This document shows positions 1 to 7,153 of a stretch of DNA of 16,002 nucleotides, piece by piece. Source of the stretch: Desulfobacteraceae bacterium (lineage in GTDB: Bacteria > Desulfobacterota > DSM-4660 > Desulfatiglandales > B25-G16); contig JAPVWE010000004.1 of NCBI GenBank assembly GCA_028572035.1, forward strand, positions 1 to 16,002, given 5' to 3'. Position numbers and translations under genes: made by a program. How positions within the stretch are numbered: the stretch's first letter is position 1; each line of letters starts with the position of its first letter. Below the pieces are notes generated by a model, which had not been told where the DNA came from, did no database searches, and saw only the letters and a program-made list of their open reading frames with translations.

Positions 1-2
1 AA

Positions 3-170
3 TTCTTAATTCCCATGGCTGTAAGTATTAGCTTCGGGCTAATCGCTGCTACGGTGCTAACGCTTCTTTATGTGCCGGCGTTGTATTTGATTGTCGAGGA
101 CATCACCAATTTATTTAAAGTCCCTGATAAAAAAGACGATAAAGAATTGACGCCAAAAGACAGAAGGTAG
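3..170 (+). CDS. RND-family efflux transporter permease, C-terminal fragment
   Basis: The open frame enters from the left edge and stops at 168-170, giving 55 residues. They begin FLIPMAVSISFG and continue through a hydrophobic helix with LYVPALYLIVEDI to a charged tail. This matches the last transmembrane helix of AcrB/MexB-type (HAE1) proton-driven inner-membrane efflux permeases, where the VPALY(L/V) segment precedes a short cytoplasmic tail. The ATG at 15 is internal, because the frame stays open upstream and the residues before it also match the family. The substrate cannot be told. In this family a periplasmic adaptor is usually encoded upstream, outside the window. The last codons (KDRR-stop) lie in DNA resembling the GACAGAA heptamer satellite that starts just after the stop, so the extreme C-terminus may have been altered by repeat growth. 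Confidence 0.8.
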   Translation, partial: FLIPMAVSISFGLIAATVLTLLYVPALYLIVEDITNLFKVPDKKDDKELTPKDRR

Positions 171-172
171 AT

Positions 173-249
<77 letters not shown>

Positions 250-372
250 GCCAAAGGACAGATTACCGAGGCTAAAGACCAGGTTACTGATAACTAAAAA
301 ACGCATACATCATTTTATTTCAAAAGAACCCTTTTAGTCAAGGATTTACAGAGGTTACAGATTGTAAGGGCA

Positions 373-416
373 GAAAAAGAAAAGCCCTTATGGACTGCTC
401 CAATATCCATAAGGGC
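373..416 (-). terminator. Rho-independent terminator of the opine dehydrogenase gene
   Basis: A perfect 11-bp stem (384-394 with 406-416, GCCCTTATGGA / TCCATAAGGGC) has an 11-nt loop. On the minus strand it is followed by a U-rich tract (TTTTCTTTTTCT, complement of 372-383). It lies 90 nt past the stop of the minus-strand gene at 506. On the plus strand no T tract follows, so it works in one direction. Confidence 0.8.
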
Positions 417-505
417 CTATTGTGATATCTTGCTAGGCTGCTATAGTTTTCAGGATCTTAAAAGGGATTAAATCTCTTTTATCTTTCCCCTTTCATATCA
501 TACGG

Positions 506-1693
506 TTAATTCCTTTTTATACCTTCCCTCAGGTATCGGATCATTTGTTCCTTGTTCAAGCCTTCAAGCCCCATTTTCTTGAGGGATGTTCCCTCCTTAA
601 GGAAATCTCGCTCACATATGATTGACCCCAGGTCTATCATGGATTTTATTACAGGGACATCTACACCTAAAGCCCTTGCTATATTGTATCGCACGACAGC
701 TCCAATCGGAATATCCTCAGTAAAATACCTGTCTTCGGTGGAGTTAGGGCCATAGATGTTACTGGATAACGTAGCCACGCCAAATGGGATAAAATACTCT
801 GATGCCATGACACTATACTTTGAAAAGAATTGTCTATCAGGGTACTCCGGTACCATTTCTAGTCCCAATGCATCCATGATCTTCCGCTCCTCGTGATAGA
901 ACGCCATTTGCACCCTGGAAACCGAGGGACTCATTCCATGCTTGTAGAGATTCCACTGACCCTTGGGTGCCAGGATATCCTCTGCCTGTGAAACCTCCAT
1001 CGCACCCACGTTAAGAATAGAGCCAGGAATATGAACAAGAGGATTTGCATTGGCAATACCAACGCCGATAGCCGTATCAGCCCGAATAAAGTCAGAGACC
1101 CCGTCAAATATCGGAGCATCTCGTAACGCCTCGAAGAATTTGTCGCAGTCCCTGCTTGGCAGGGTCTCATATATCTGGTTGGCCTCCCTGATTGTGCAAT
1201 CGACCGTTCCCGGTTTTGACAGCCTGGTACCATAAGGCTCAGAATGCCACCCCCCGATTACCACATCGACATCACAACCCTTCTCTCGCATCATCTCCCT
1301 GAGAACCAGTGAGCCGAAGTTATCCGGAAATATGCTTATTACCTGTCCGTCCTCAAGGTGTGGAATCATCCTTTCAAAAAATGCCTCGTGGCCTACACCT
1401 GGAACGGTCAGAATTACGAGACCTGCACCCTTCATTGCCTCTGATATGTCTGTAGTTACAACATCAATCTCCGCTACTCCCGTCCTCTTGAAATCCTTTA
1501 GATTCGATTGTACTCCGACTAGTTCTATCTTCCGGGTTTCCATAACTTCCCCCAGAAATCTTGGGGCAAACTCCGGTAAGTCATATAGTCGAACCTCGTA
1601 ACCAGCGAGGGCAAAGTCCGCTGCCTGGGTCTGCCCGGTGGCTCCCCCACCAAGAATTGCAACTGGCTTTTGCAGTATTTCACCTTTAGTCAT
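506..1693 (-). CDS. NAD(P)-dependent opine (octopine/nopaline) dehydrogenase family protein
   Basis: This 395-residue protein has an N-terminal Rossmann fold (VAILGGGATG, residues 11-20) followed by an all-helical C-terminal domain. The family catalyses reversible NAD(P)H-dependent reductive condensation of a 2-oxoacid with an amino acid or other amine. Family marks are the segment NPLVHIPGSILN (217-228), whose H221 fits the catalytic histidine of octopine dehydrogenase-like enzymes, and DRYFTEDIPIG (321-331). The frame could extend to 1801, but the ATG at 1693 has a strong GGGAGG Shine-Dalgarno 7 nt upstream and the Rossmann strand starts 10 residues in, so 1693 is chosen. The upstream extension would translate repeat DNA. 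The gene is divergent from the 2-oxoacid operon starting at 2219, which suggests a shared 2-oxoacid substrate. The actual opine is unknown. A related reductase of the same fold is the main alternative. Confidence 0.85.
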   Translation of the reverse strand: MTKGEILQKPVAILGGGATGQTQAADFALAGYEVRLYDLPEFAPRFLGEVMETRKIELVGVQSNLKDFKRTGVAEIDVVTTDISEAMKGAGLVILTVPGVGHEAFFERMIPHLEDGQVISIFPDNFGSLVLREMMREKGCDVDVVIGGWHSEPYGTRLSKPGTVDCTIREANQIYETLPSRDCDKFFEALRDAPIFDGVSDFIRADTAIGVGIANANPLVHIPGSILNVGAMEVSQAEDILAPKGQWNLYKHGMSPSVSRVQMAFYHEERKIMDALGLEMVPEYPDRQFFSKYSVMASEYFIPFGVATLSSNIYGPNSTEDRYFTEDIPIGAVVRYNIARALGVDVPVIKSMIDLGSIICERDFLKEGTSLKKMGLEGLNKEQMIRYLREGIKRN

Positions 1694-1736
1694 AATTAAC
1701 CTCCCTATTTTATCCTTACGGCGAAATAATACTTTG

Positions 1737-1764
1737 CTAATATCATTTACACACTTTTTGTCAA
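1737..1764 (-). promoter_or_regulatory. Candidate sigma-70 promoter for the opine dehydrogenase gene
   Basis: On the minus strand a perfect -35 TTGACA (1759-1764) is followed by a 16-nt spacer and a weak -10 TATTAG (1737-1742), 44 nt before the chosen start. An AGTTG/CAACT inverted repeat (1766-1780) lies immediately upstream of the -35 and could be an operator. The -35 is convincing. The -10 is only a partial match. Confidence 0.4.
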
Positions 1765-1787
1765 CAGTTGTTTTGCAACTATTCAGC

Positions 1788-1811
1788 CACAAAGACACCA
1801 AGGCACTAAGA
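1788..1811. repeat. Octamer tandem repeat CACNAAGR x3
   Basis: Three exact-phase octamers follow one another: CACAAAGA, CACCAAGG, CACTAAGA. The block lies in the divergent gap, about 23 nt upstream of the opine dehydrogenase -35. It is a second short-repeat family, distinct from the heptamers at 173-249. Confidence 0.7.
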
Positions 1812-1854
1812 TTGGAGAATTATTCTCTTCATACACTTTTTGATGAGGGGCACA

Positions 1855-1877
1855 TTAATGAGCCTTAGGCTCATTAA
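1855..1877. promoter_or_regulatory. Perfect 10-bp palindrome in the divergent intergenic region
   Basis: TTAATGAGCC and GGCTCATTAA form a perfect 10-bp inverted repeat around a TTA centre. A run of eight T (about 1892-1899) follows 14 nt later on the plus strand, too far for a standard intrinsic terminator. A regulator binding site between the divergent genes is possible. A terminator for readthrough from the left is less likely. Confidence 0.4.
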
Positions 1878-1941
1878 AATTGATCTAGTGTTTTTTTTGC
1901 AATGCGTTCTTCCTTTTCAGATAAGGGGTTATAACTCATAA

Positions 1942-2005
1942 TCAATCTTTCGGAGAAGGACTAAAGAAAGACTGAAGATTGACAATTTGCTTCAGCCGTT
2001 ATAGA
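1942..2005 (+). promoter_or_regulatory. Candidate promoter and overlapping inverted repeat upstream of the 2-oxoacid operon
   Basis: An 8-bp perfect inverted repeat (TCAATCTT 1942-1949 with AAGATTGA 1975-1982) encloses a nested CTTTC/GAAAG pair (1947-1951 and 1966-1970). Its right arm overlaps a perfect -35 hexamer TTGACA (1979-1984). A TATAGA (2000-2005) sits at a short 15-nt spacing as possible -10. If this is used, the leader to the 2219 start is about 210 nt. The rest of 1878-2218 shows no gene. The repeat arrangement suggests an operator, but the spacing makes the promoter call weak. Confidence 0.3.
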
Positions 2006-2218
2006 AATCTTTATTAAGGGTATTCGTCTTAGGAAAATGGCAGGGAATGGATTTAGAGTTCAGCAAAAGAGGCAAGTATTCATACCAAAGGGACAGGCCG
2101 GAGGGCGCTTTGGGAAAAAATCTGGTAATAACTTTCAAAATGTGGCAATAAACGTGGTAACAAAATTGGCCAGGTTAACGTTCTGATCTAAGCAAAATGT
2201 GGGAGAAGGAGGTAGACG

Positions 2219-3253
2219 ATGAGCTTTAAGGTTATTCATACTTTTACTATACCTGATGTGGATCTTGGGGAAAAGCTCCTGGAGCCCCTGGATGCCACCC
2301 TGGACAAGGGGATGTGGCTAACAGAAGATGAAATCATCAGCCACGCCGGGGAGGCTGATGCTGTAATAGGTGTTGTCTCCATCCAACCCTTCACCAGACG
2401 AGTACTCAAAGCCCTTGTAAACTGTCGCATCCTTGCAGGTATCGCCGTGGGTTTTGAAATGGTAGACTTGGAAGCCGCAACAGATTATGGCATGGTCGTC
2501 ACCAACGTTCCTGATTACGGTATTGACGAGGTTTCAGGGATGGCCTCAACGCTCATGCTGGCCTTAGGCAACAAGCTTCTCCAGGTAGATAAGGCAGTGA
2601 AGGAACGCCAAGTCTGTTTTGCCCGGGACAGGGAGGCACTGTTGGATATCGTGCGCCCCAAGTTCCGGATGCGTGAACAAACTCTGGGTATTGTAGGGTT
2701 AGGGAGGATTGGTACGGCCACAGCGCTCAAGGCCAGGGGGCTCGGAATGAGGGTTATCGCCTATGACCCATATGTGCTGGATGCGGTCATGGAGAGTCGG
2801 GGGGTGAAGCCGGTAGACCTTGACATGTTGCTCAGGGAATCGGACTTCATCAGCCTCCATACGCCACTTACCCCGGAGACAAGCGGTATGATCGGGTATG
2901 AAGAGTTCAAGAAAATGAAGCCCACCTGTTACTTTATCAATACTGCCCGAGGAGGGTGTGTGGATCAGGCAGCACTCATCCGGGCCTTGCAAGAAGGGCT
3001 CATCGCGGGTGCAGGAATTGATGTAACGGTGGATGAGCCTATAGCCGCGGATAACCCACTCATCACAATGCCTAACGTTATTCTTACTGGCCATAGTGCC
3101 TGGTACTCCAACAGGGCAGACTTTGAGATCTTTTACAAGCCCATGACACAGGTGTTGATGGCCCTCAAGGGAGAGTGGCCTGTGTATGCAGTCAATACTG
3201 AGAAGAAGGAAAAGTGGCTGGAGAAGTGGGGCAAACAAGACAAGGAGGTTTAG
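2219..3253 (+). CDS. D-2-hydroxyacid dehydrogenase (phosphoglycerate dehydrogenase/CtBP-like)
   Basis: This 344-residue cytoplasmic enzyme is predicted to reduce a 2-oxoacid to the D-2-hydroxyacid with NAD(P)H, or the reverse. Visible marks are the nucleotide-binding GLGRIG (160-165), catalytic Arg in NTARGG (R244), Glu in VDEP (E273) and His in GHSAW (H292). Their order and spacing fit the D-isomer-specific 2-hydroxyacid dehydrogenase family. The acidic residue ending beta-2 (AYDPY, D183) favours NAD. The ATG at 2219 has a strong AGAAGGAGG ribosome site. It is the first gene of a tight operon: its stop is 2 nt before the next start. The neighbours (indolepyruvate oxidoreductase, aminotransferase) suggest an aryl-2-oxoacid substrate, giving aryl-lactates, but specificity cannot be read from sequence. 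A serine-pathway 3-phosphoglycerate dehydrogenase is less likely, since the C-terminal ACT/ASB domains are absent. Confidence 0.9.
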   Translation: MSFKVIHTFTIPDVDLGEKLLEPLDATLDKGMWLTEDEIISHAGEADAVIGVVSIQPFTRRVLKALVNCRILAGIAVGFEMVDLEAATDYGMVVTNVPDYGIDEVSGMASTLMLALGNKLLQVDKAVKERQVCFARDREALLDIVRPKFRMREQTLGIVGLGRIGTATALKARGLGMRVIAYDPYVLDAVMESRGVKPVDLDMLLRESDFISLHTPLTPETSGMIGYEEFKKMKPTCYFINTARGGCVDQAALIRALQEGLIAGAGIDVTVDEPIAADNPLITMPNVILTGHSAWYSNRADFEIFYKPMTQVLMALKGEWPVYAVNTEKKEKWLEKWGKQDKEV

Positions 3254-3255
3254 AT

Positions 3256-4371
3256 ATGAAGGTCTTTGGAGCGAATGAATTGTTAGAAGATGTATTCGAG
3301 AAGAATCTATGCATTGGATGTGGGGCATGTACCTATCTCTGTCCATATTTCAGATCTTATAGGGGCAAGACTGCAATCTTGTTTCCCTGTAACCTTACCC
3401 AAGGCAGATGCTGGGCATATTGCCCAAAGGTTGAGGTGGATCTGGATGACCTATCAGAGAGATTCTTTGGCAGACCATATGAGAAGGATCCTTTGGGGTT
3501 TCATCGTTCAGTAAAGATATCCAAGGCAGGAAGACAGGTTTCCGAGGGCAGCTTTCAGGCAGGGGGGACCGTATCGGCCCTGATGAGCTTTGCCCTGAGT
3601 AAGGGTTATATAAGTGCAGCTGCACTCACCGACAGGGAGGGGTTACGCCCGGTGCCACGATTGGCCCAGAGCACTGATGATATCTTAAGATGCTCCTCTT
3701 CTAAGTATACGGCTTCACCAACGCTTTCTGCCCTTAACCAGGCCATCAATGAAGGTCATAACCAGATAGGTGTAGTAGGTACACCCTGTCAGGTCCTGGC
3801 CATAGCTCAGATGCGATCCAATCCAATGGGGGATAAGGATTTCTCTGATCCTGTAAGCCTTGTGGTGGGTTTATTTTGCACATGGGCCGTTGATTTCAGG
3901 GAATTTGATGCCTTTATCTCAGAGCGTATAGAAGGGAGTAGAATCACAAAGGTTGACATCCCTCCCCCACCGGCTGAGATAATGGAGGTATATACCGACA
4001 ATGGAAAGATAGAGATACCGTTAGATGAGATAAGAGAGCTGGTCCCCAATACCTGTAGTTATTGCACTGATATGACCGCTGAATTCTCTGATATATCTGT
4101 GGGCGTACTGGAGGGTCGTCCTGATATGAACACCATTATTACCAGGACTGAGAGGGGAGAGAAGATTGTGGATGAGGCCCGGAAAGAGGGCTTCTTGATC
4201 CTTGATGATATAGGAAAAGAGAATTTGGAACACCTCATATGGGCCGCAGGTAATAAGAAGAAAAGGGCCTTCATAAAGGCAAAACAGGAGGGTATGTTAA
4301 ATGCAAGAGAAGAAGGTGCAAGATGCTATCTTAGGGTAAGACCCGAGACAGTAGAAGAGATAATTGCATAA
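3256..4371 (+). CDS. Coenzyme F420 hydrogenase/dehydrogenase beta subunit (FrhB/FdhB) family iron-sulfur flavoprotein
   Basis: This 371-residue protein belongs to the FrhB/FdhB family, which holds FAD and [4Fe-4S] centres and passes electrons between ferredoxin-type carriers and F420 or another acceptor. The N-terminus has a ferredoxin motif, C19-x2-C22-x2-C25-x3-C29-P, and a further cysteine set C45, C52, C56. Family motifs follow: QAGGTVSAL (101-109), SSSKY (147-151), VGTPCQV (174-180), and a C-terminal C267-x2-C270 before FSDISVG. The longer frame from 3214 is rejected because ATG 3256 has AAGGAGG 7 nt upstream. It sits between the hydroxyacid dehydrogenase and iorA, 15 nt before iorA, so it probably handles electrons from reduced ferredoxin made by IorAB. 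The acceptor is unknown. Use of F420 itself is not shown, as many non-F420 bacteria carry this family. Confidence 0.85.
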   Translation: MKVFGANELLEDVFEKNLCIGCGACTYLCPYFRSYRGKTAILFPCNLTQGRCWAYCPKVEVDLDDLSERFFGRPYEKDPLGFHRSVKISKAGRQVSEGSFQAGGTVSALMSFALSKGYISAAALTDREGLRPVPRLAQSTDDILRCSSSKYTASPTLSALNQAINEGHNQIGVVGTPCQVLAIAQMRSNPMGDKDFSDPVSLVVGLFCTWAVDFREFDAFISERIEGSRITKVDIPPPPAEIMEVYTDNGKIEIPLDEIRELVPNTCSYCTDMTAEFSDISVGVLEGRPDMNTIITRTERGEKIVDEARKEGFLILDDIGKENLEHLIWAAGNKKKRAFIKAKQEGMLNAREEGARCYLRVRPETVEEIIA

Positions 4372-4386
4372 GATATGGAGGCAAAG

Positions 4387-6324
4387 ATGTCATATTTGAT
4401 AGATAATACCGAAGGGGCTCAGTATTTACTCATGGGCAACGAGGCCATTGCTCGCGGGGCACTGGAGGCCGGAGCAAAGGTTGTCTGTGGATATCCAGGC
4501 ACCCCCTCTTCGGATATTATAGAGAGTCTTGCCAAGATAGCCAAGGATATGAACATATATGTGGAGTGGTCGACGAATGAAAAGGTGGCCATGGAGGTAG
4601 CTGCGGCAGGATCCTTTGCCGGGCTCAGATCCATGTGTGTCATGAAACAGAATGGTGTTAATGTGGCCTCTGACTTTCTGTTACACCTGGCTGGTTCCGG
4701 GACCCGTGCAGGGATGGTCCTGGTCTCGTGTGATGATCCAGGAGCCCTGTCCAGTGCCAATGAGGGTGAATCACGCTTTTTTGCCAGACTCGTAGAGATC
4801 CCACTGCTTGAGCCGGGAGATTTTCAAGAGGCCAAGGATATGATCAAATGGGCATTTGAGCTCTCAGAAGAGATCAGGAACCTGGTAATGGTTCGCAGCG
4901 TAACCCGGATGTCTCATGCCAGTGGAAATGTAAAATTTGGTAAGCTTCCTCCCGGCGATGTACATGCTGTGTTTAAGTGCGATGGTTTCATACTTGATCC
5001 CATGGAGGGTGCGGTCATGAGCTTGCCTGTGAGGTACAAGCATGCTCTACAGCAGGAAAAGATAAAAAAGGCGGGAGAGATCTTTGAGGACTGTCCATTT
5101 AATAGCTATCATGGCCCGGAGAAACCGGAGGTTTTGATTATTACAAGTAGCGCCTGTAACCTCTATAGCAGAGAGGCTATCGGTATCCTCGGGGTGGAAG
5201 ATAGGGTAGGTTTACTGAAGTTAGGTACCACGTGGCCGCTACCGCCTGAGCTGCTTAAAAGACATCTATCCAGGACAGATAAGATCCTGATAGTAGAAGA
5301 GGTGCTACCATTTCTGGAAGAGAACGTTAAGATACTTGCGGCTGAAATGGCACCTGAAATCGGGATAAAGACATTCCATGGCAAGAATGATGGCACAATC
5401 CCTGCGGTGGGAGAGCTGAATCCCGATCTGGTCGTTGGTGCCCTGGCTCAGATTGTAGGTATTGACTATAAGCCCGTGCCTGATGAGTATGCAGAAAAGG
5501 CCGAGGGGGTACCTACAAGCAGGGCACCGGCTCGGGAGTTGACCTTCTGTCCAGGATGTCCCCACAGGGCATCGTTCTGGAGTATTCATAATGCACTTCA
5601 ATTGGATGGGCGGAAGGGTTTTGTCTGTGGTGATATCGGGTGTTATGGCATGGCAACGTTACCATGTGGCTTCAGTACCCTGAAGACCTTACATGCCATG
5701 GGATCCGGGGGTGGTATTGCCAGTGGTTTTGGAAAGCTGGGTAGGCTTGGTTTTGACCAACCAGTGCTGGCAGTGTGTGGAGATTCCACCTTTTTTCATG
5801 CAGAGGTACCGGCCCTCATCAATGCCGTGCACCATAATTCGGACTTCACCCTGGTGGTGCTGGACAACAGTGGCACTGCTATGACAGGATTTCAACCCCA
5901 TCCAGGCCTGAAAGTAAGTGCTATGGGAGAGGATGTCACGAGCGTGGATATTGCAGAGATATGCCGGGCATTGGGTGCCAGGGTAGAAATTAGAGACCCC
6001 TTTGATTTAGGGGAAACACAAGAGACACTTAATGAGCTGATAGAGGATAAAGCGGGCCTCAAGGTCCTTATACTGCGACAGATATGTGCGCTCAGCCCTG
6101 AAAAAAAGGCCGGGAAGAAATACGATATGACAATTGATGATGAGATATGCCTGGGTGAGAATTGTGGATGCAATAAGGTATGCACACGTATATTCCGTTG
6201 CCCGGGTCTTGTTTGGGATAAAGAGAAGATGGTCACCAGGGTTGATGATGTTATATGTTCGGGCTGTGGCGTTTGTGCGGACATATGTCCTGAAGGGGCT
6301 ATAAAAAGAAAGGAGGTGGCATAG
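4387..6324 (+). CDS. iorA: Indolepyruvate:ferredoxin oxidoreductase, alpha subunit
   Basis: This 645-residue catalytic subunit performs thiamine-diphosphate-dependent oxidative decarboxylation of aryl-2-oxoacids to aryl-acetyl-CoA, reducing ferredoxin. The Pyr domain has GYPGTPSSDI (35-44) and EWSTNEKVAME (60-70). The core domain has CPGCPHR (388-394), GDIGCYG (415-421) and the ThDP/Mg motif GDST (465-468) through LDNSGTAMTGFQPHP (492-506). The C-terminus carries two cluster motifs: an unusual one, C588-x4-C593-x-C595-x3-C599-x5-C605-P, and a canonical C624-x2-C627-x2-C630-x3-C634-P. ATG 4387 is chosen because GGAGG (4377-4381) lies 5 nt upstream; the in-frame ATG at 4375 has no ribosome site. 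iorB starts 3 nt after the stop, typical of the IorAB pair. Substrate preference (indolepyruvate, phenylpyruvate or other) is inferred from the family only. Confidence 0.93.
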   Translation: MSYLIDNTEGAQYLLMGNEAIARGALEAGAKVVCGYPGTPSSDIIESLAKIAKDMNIYVEWSTNEKVAMEVAAAGSFAGLRSMCVMKQNGVNVASDFLLHLAGSGTRAGMVLVSCDDPGALSSANEGESRFFARLVEIPLLEPGDFQEAKDMIKWAFELSEEIRNLVMVRSVTRMSHASGNVKFGKLPPGDVHAVFKCDGFILDPMEGAVMSLPVRYKHALQQEKIKKAGEIFEDCPFNSYHGPEKPEVLIITSSACNLYSREAIGILGVEDRVGLLKLGTTWPLPPELLKRHLSRTDKILIVEEVLPFLEENVKILAAEMAPEIGIKTFHGKNDGTIPAVGELNPDLVVGALAQIVGIDYKPVPDEYAEKAEGVPTSRAPARELTFCPGCPHRASFWSIHNALQLDGRKGFVCGDIGCYGMATLPCGFSTLKTLHAMGSGGGIASGFGKLGRLGFDQPVLAVCGDSTFFHAEVPALINAVHHNSDFTLVVLDNSGTAMTGFQPHPGLKVSAMGEDVTSVDIAEICRALGARVEIRDPFDLGETQETLNELIEDKAGLKVLILRQICALSPEKKAGKKYDMTIDDEICLGENCGCNKVCTRIFRCPGLVWDKEKMVTRVDDVICSGCGVCADICPEGAIKRKEVA

Positions 6325-6327
6325 GCC

Positions 6328-6969
6328 ATGGCAAGCATGCAATTGGCACAGGATCCCTATAATATAATCATTACTGGTGTGGGTGGTCAGGGAAATGTCA
6401 TGGCATCCAGGGTCCTGGCGAATATGCTGGTGAGAAGAGGATTCAATGTCACCATAGGGGAGACCTTTGGGGCATCTCAGAGAGGAGGGTCAGTTATGAG
6501 CCACCTCAGGGTCTCGGCCACCTCCAGCTGGAGCCCTCAGATACCCAGGGGCAGGGTTGATGTGGTTATAGCCCTGGAGCCTACAGAGGGGATCAGGGTC
6601 TTGAAGGACTACGGTAATCCCCAGGTCAAGATATTGAGCAATAAGCGTGCGATCCGTCCAGTCGGTGTTATTGCTGGAGAGCTAGACTACCCTTCGATGG
6701 AAGAGATCAGGGGCTCGGTCCAGGAGCTGGCATCAAGTGCGTGGTTTATTGATGCAACGGATGAGGCAGTAAAACTGGGCAACCCCATCTTAGGGAATAT
6801 TATTATGATAGGAGCGCTCTCTGGACTGGGTGTCCTGCCCCTGGAGAGGGAAGACTTTAAAGAGGCGATCCTAAGAAGTATACCCCGGGATAAACTGGAT
6901 ATAAATCTAAAGGCCTATGATATAGGCAGACAGATAATAAAGCAGAATGAGGATAGTACAGGGAACTGA
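6328..6969 (+). CDS. iorB: Indolepyruvate:ferredoxin oxidoreductase, beta subunit
   Basis: This 213-residue partner of IorA is the gamma-type domain of the 2-oxoacid:ferredoxin oxidoreductase superfamily. It shows the N-terminal GVGGQGN (17-23) and GETFGASQRGGSVMSHLR (44-61) segments, hallmarks of IorB and pyruvate oxidoreductase gamma subunits. Length is close to the family norm of about 190-210. An AGGAGG lies 11 nt before ATG 6328, inside the end of iorA, consistent with translational coupling. The fourth codon is an ATG but is too far from the ribosome site. The protein should form the heterotetrameric IOR complex in the cytoplasm. Confidence 0.92.
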   Translation: MASMQLAQDPYNIIITGVGGQGNVMASRVLANMLVRRGFNVTIGETFGASQRGGSVMSHLRVSATSSWSPQIPRGRVDVVIALEPTEGIRVLKDYGNPQVKILSNKRAIRPVGVIAGELDYPSMEEIRGSVQELASSAWFIDATDEAVKLGNPILGNIIMIGALSGLGVLPLEREDFKEAILRSIPRDKLDINLKAYDIGRQIIKQNEDSTGN

Positions 6970-6978
6970 GAGAGGTTT

Positions 6979-7098
6979 ATGTCCGTGCATATGGCTATCA
7001 AGAATTGGCAGAGGGCCCCGGGCGTGAGCCCGGGAGCCTCGGAACTGACGGAAAGCCCCAAACTTGTGGTTAAATTGGGAGTTCGACAAAGTTATTAG
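6979..7098 (+). CDS. Possible 39-residue small protein in the iorB-aminotransferase gap
   Basis: An ATG at 6979 preceded by GAGAGG (3-nt spacer) opens a 39-codon frame ending TAG 7096-7098. The product begins MSVHMAIKNW and ends VRQSY. The GC-rich hairpin at 7013-7039 lies inside it and encodes APGVSPGA. I recognise no family. The frame may be chance, since the hairpin could dominate the sequence here. The aminotransferase starts 55 nt later. Confidence 0.15.
   Translation: MSVHMAIKNWQRAPGVSPGASELTESPKLVVKLGVRQSY
7013..7039 (+). promoter_or_regulatory. GC-rich hairpin with GTGA loop between iorB and the aminotransferase gene
   Basis: CCCGGGC (7017-7023) pairs with GCCCGGG (7028-7034) around a GTGA loop of the GNRA type. 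A bulged A at 7035 allows four further pairs (7013-7016 with 7036-7039). No T tract follows, so it is not a classical terminator. An RNA-stability or processing hairpin within the operon transcript would fit. A second weak pair, CCCAA/TTGGG, lies just downstream at about 7057-7079. Confidence 0.5.
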
Positions 7099-7153
7099 GG
7101 TATATACGGATCTAAAGCAATAATCATTAAGCCTTAAGAAGAGGGGGTAGCAA

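Noticed and set aside
1694..1801. N-terminal extension of the opine dehydrogenase
   Set aside because: The ATG at 1693 has a GGGAGG ribosome site and leads straight to the Rossmann fold; the extension translates promoter and octamer-repeat DNA.
2699..3346. 215-codon minus-strand frame opposite the hydroxyacid dehydrogenase
   Set aside because: It is a shadow of a gene with clear catalytic motifs on the plus strand.
7013..7098. Riboswitch ahead of the aminotransferase
   Set aside because: I compared the hairpin region from memory with common classes such as SAM, ZTP, glycine, cobalamin and fluoride and saw no matching conserved core; kept only as a hairpin.
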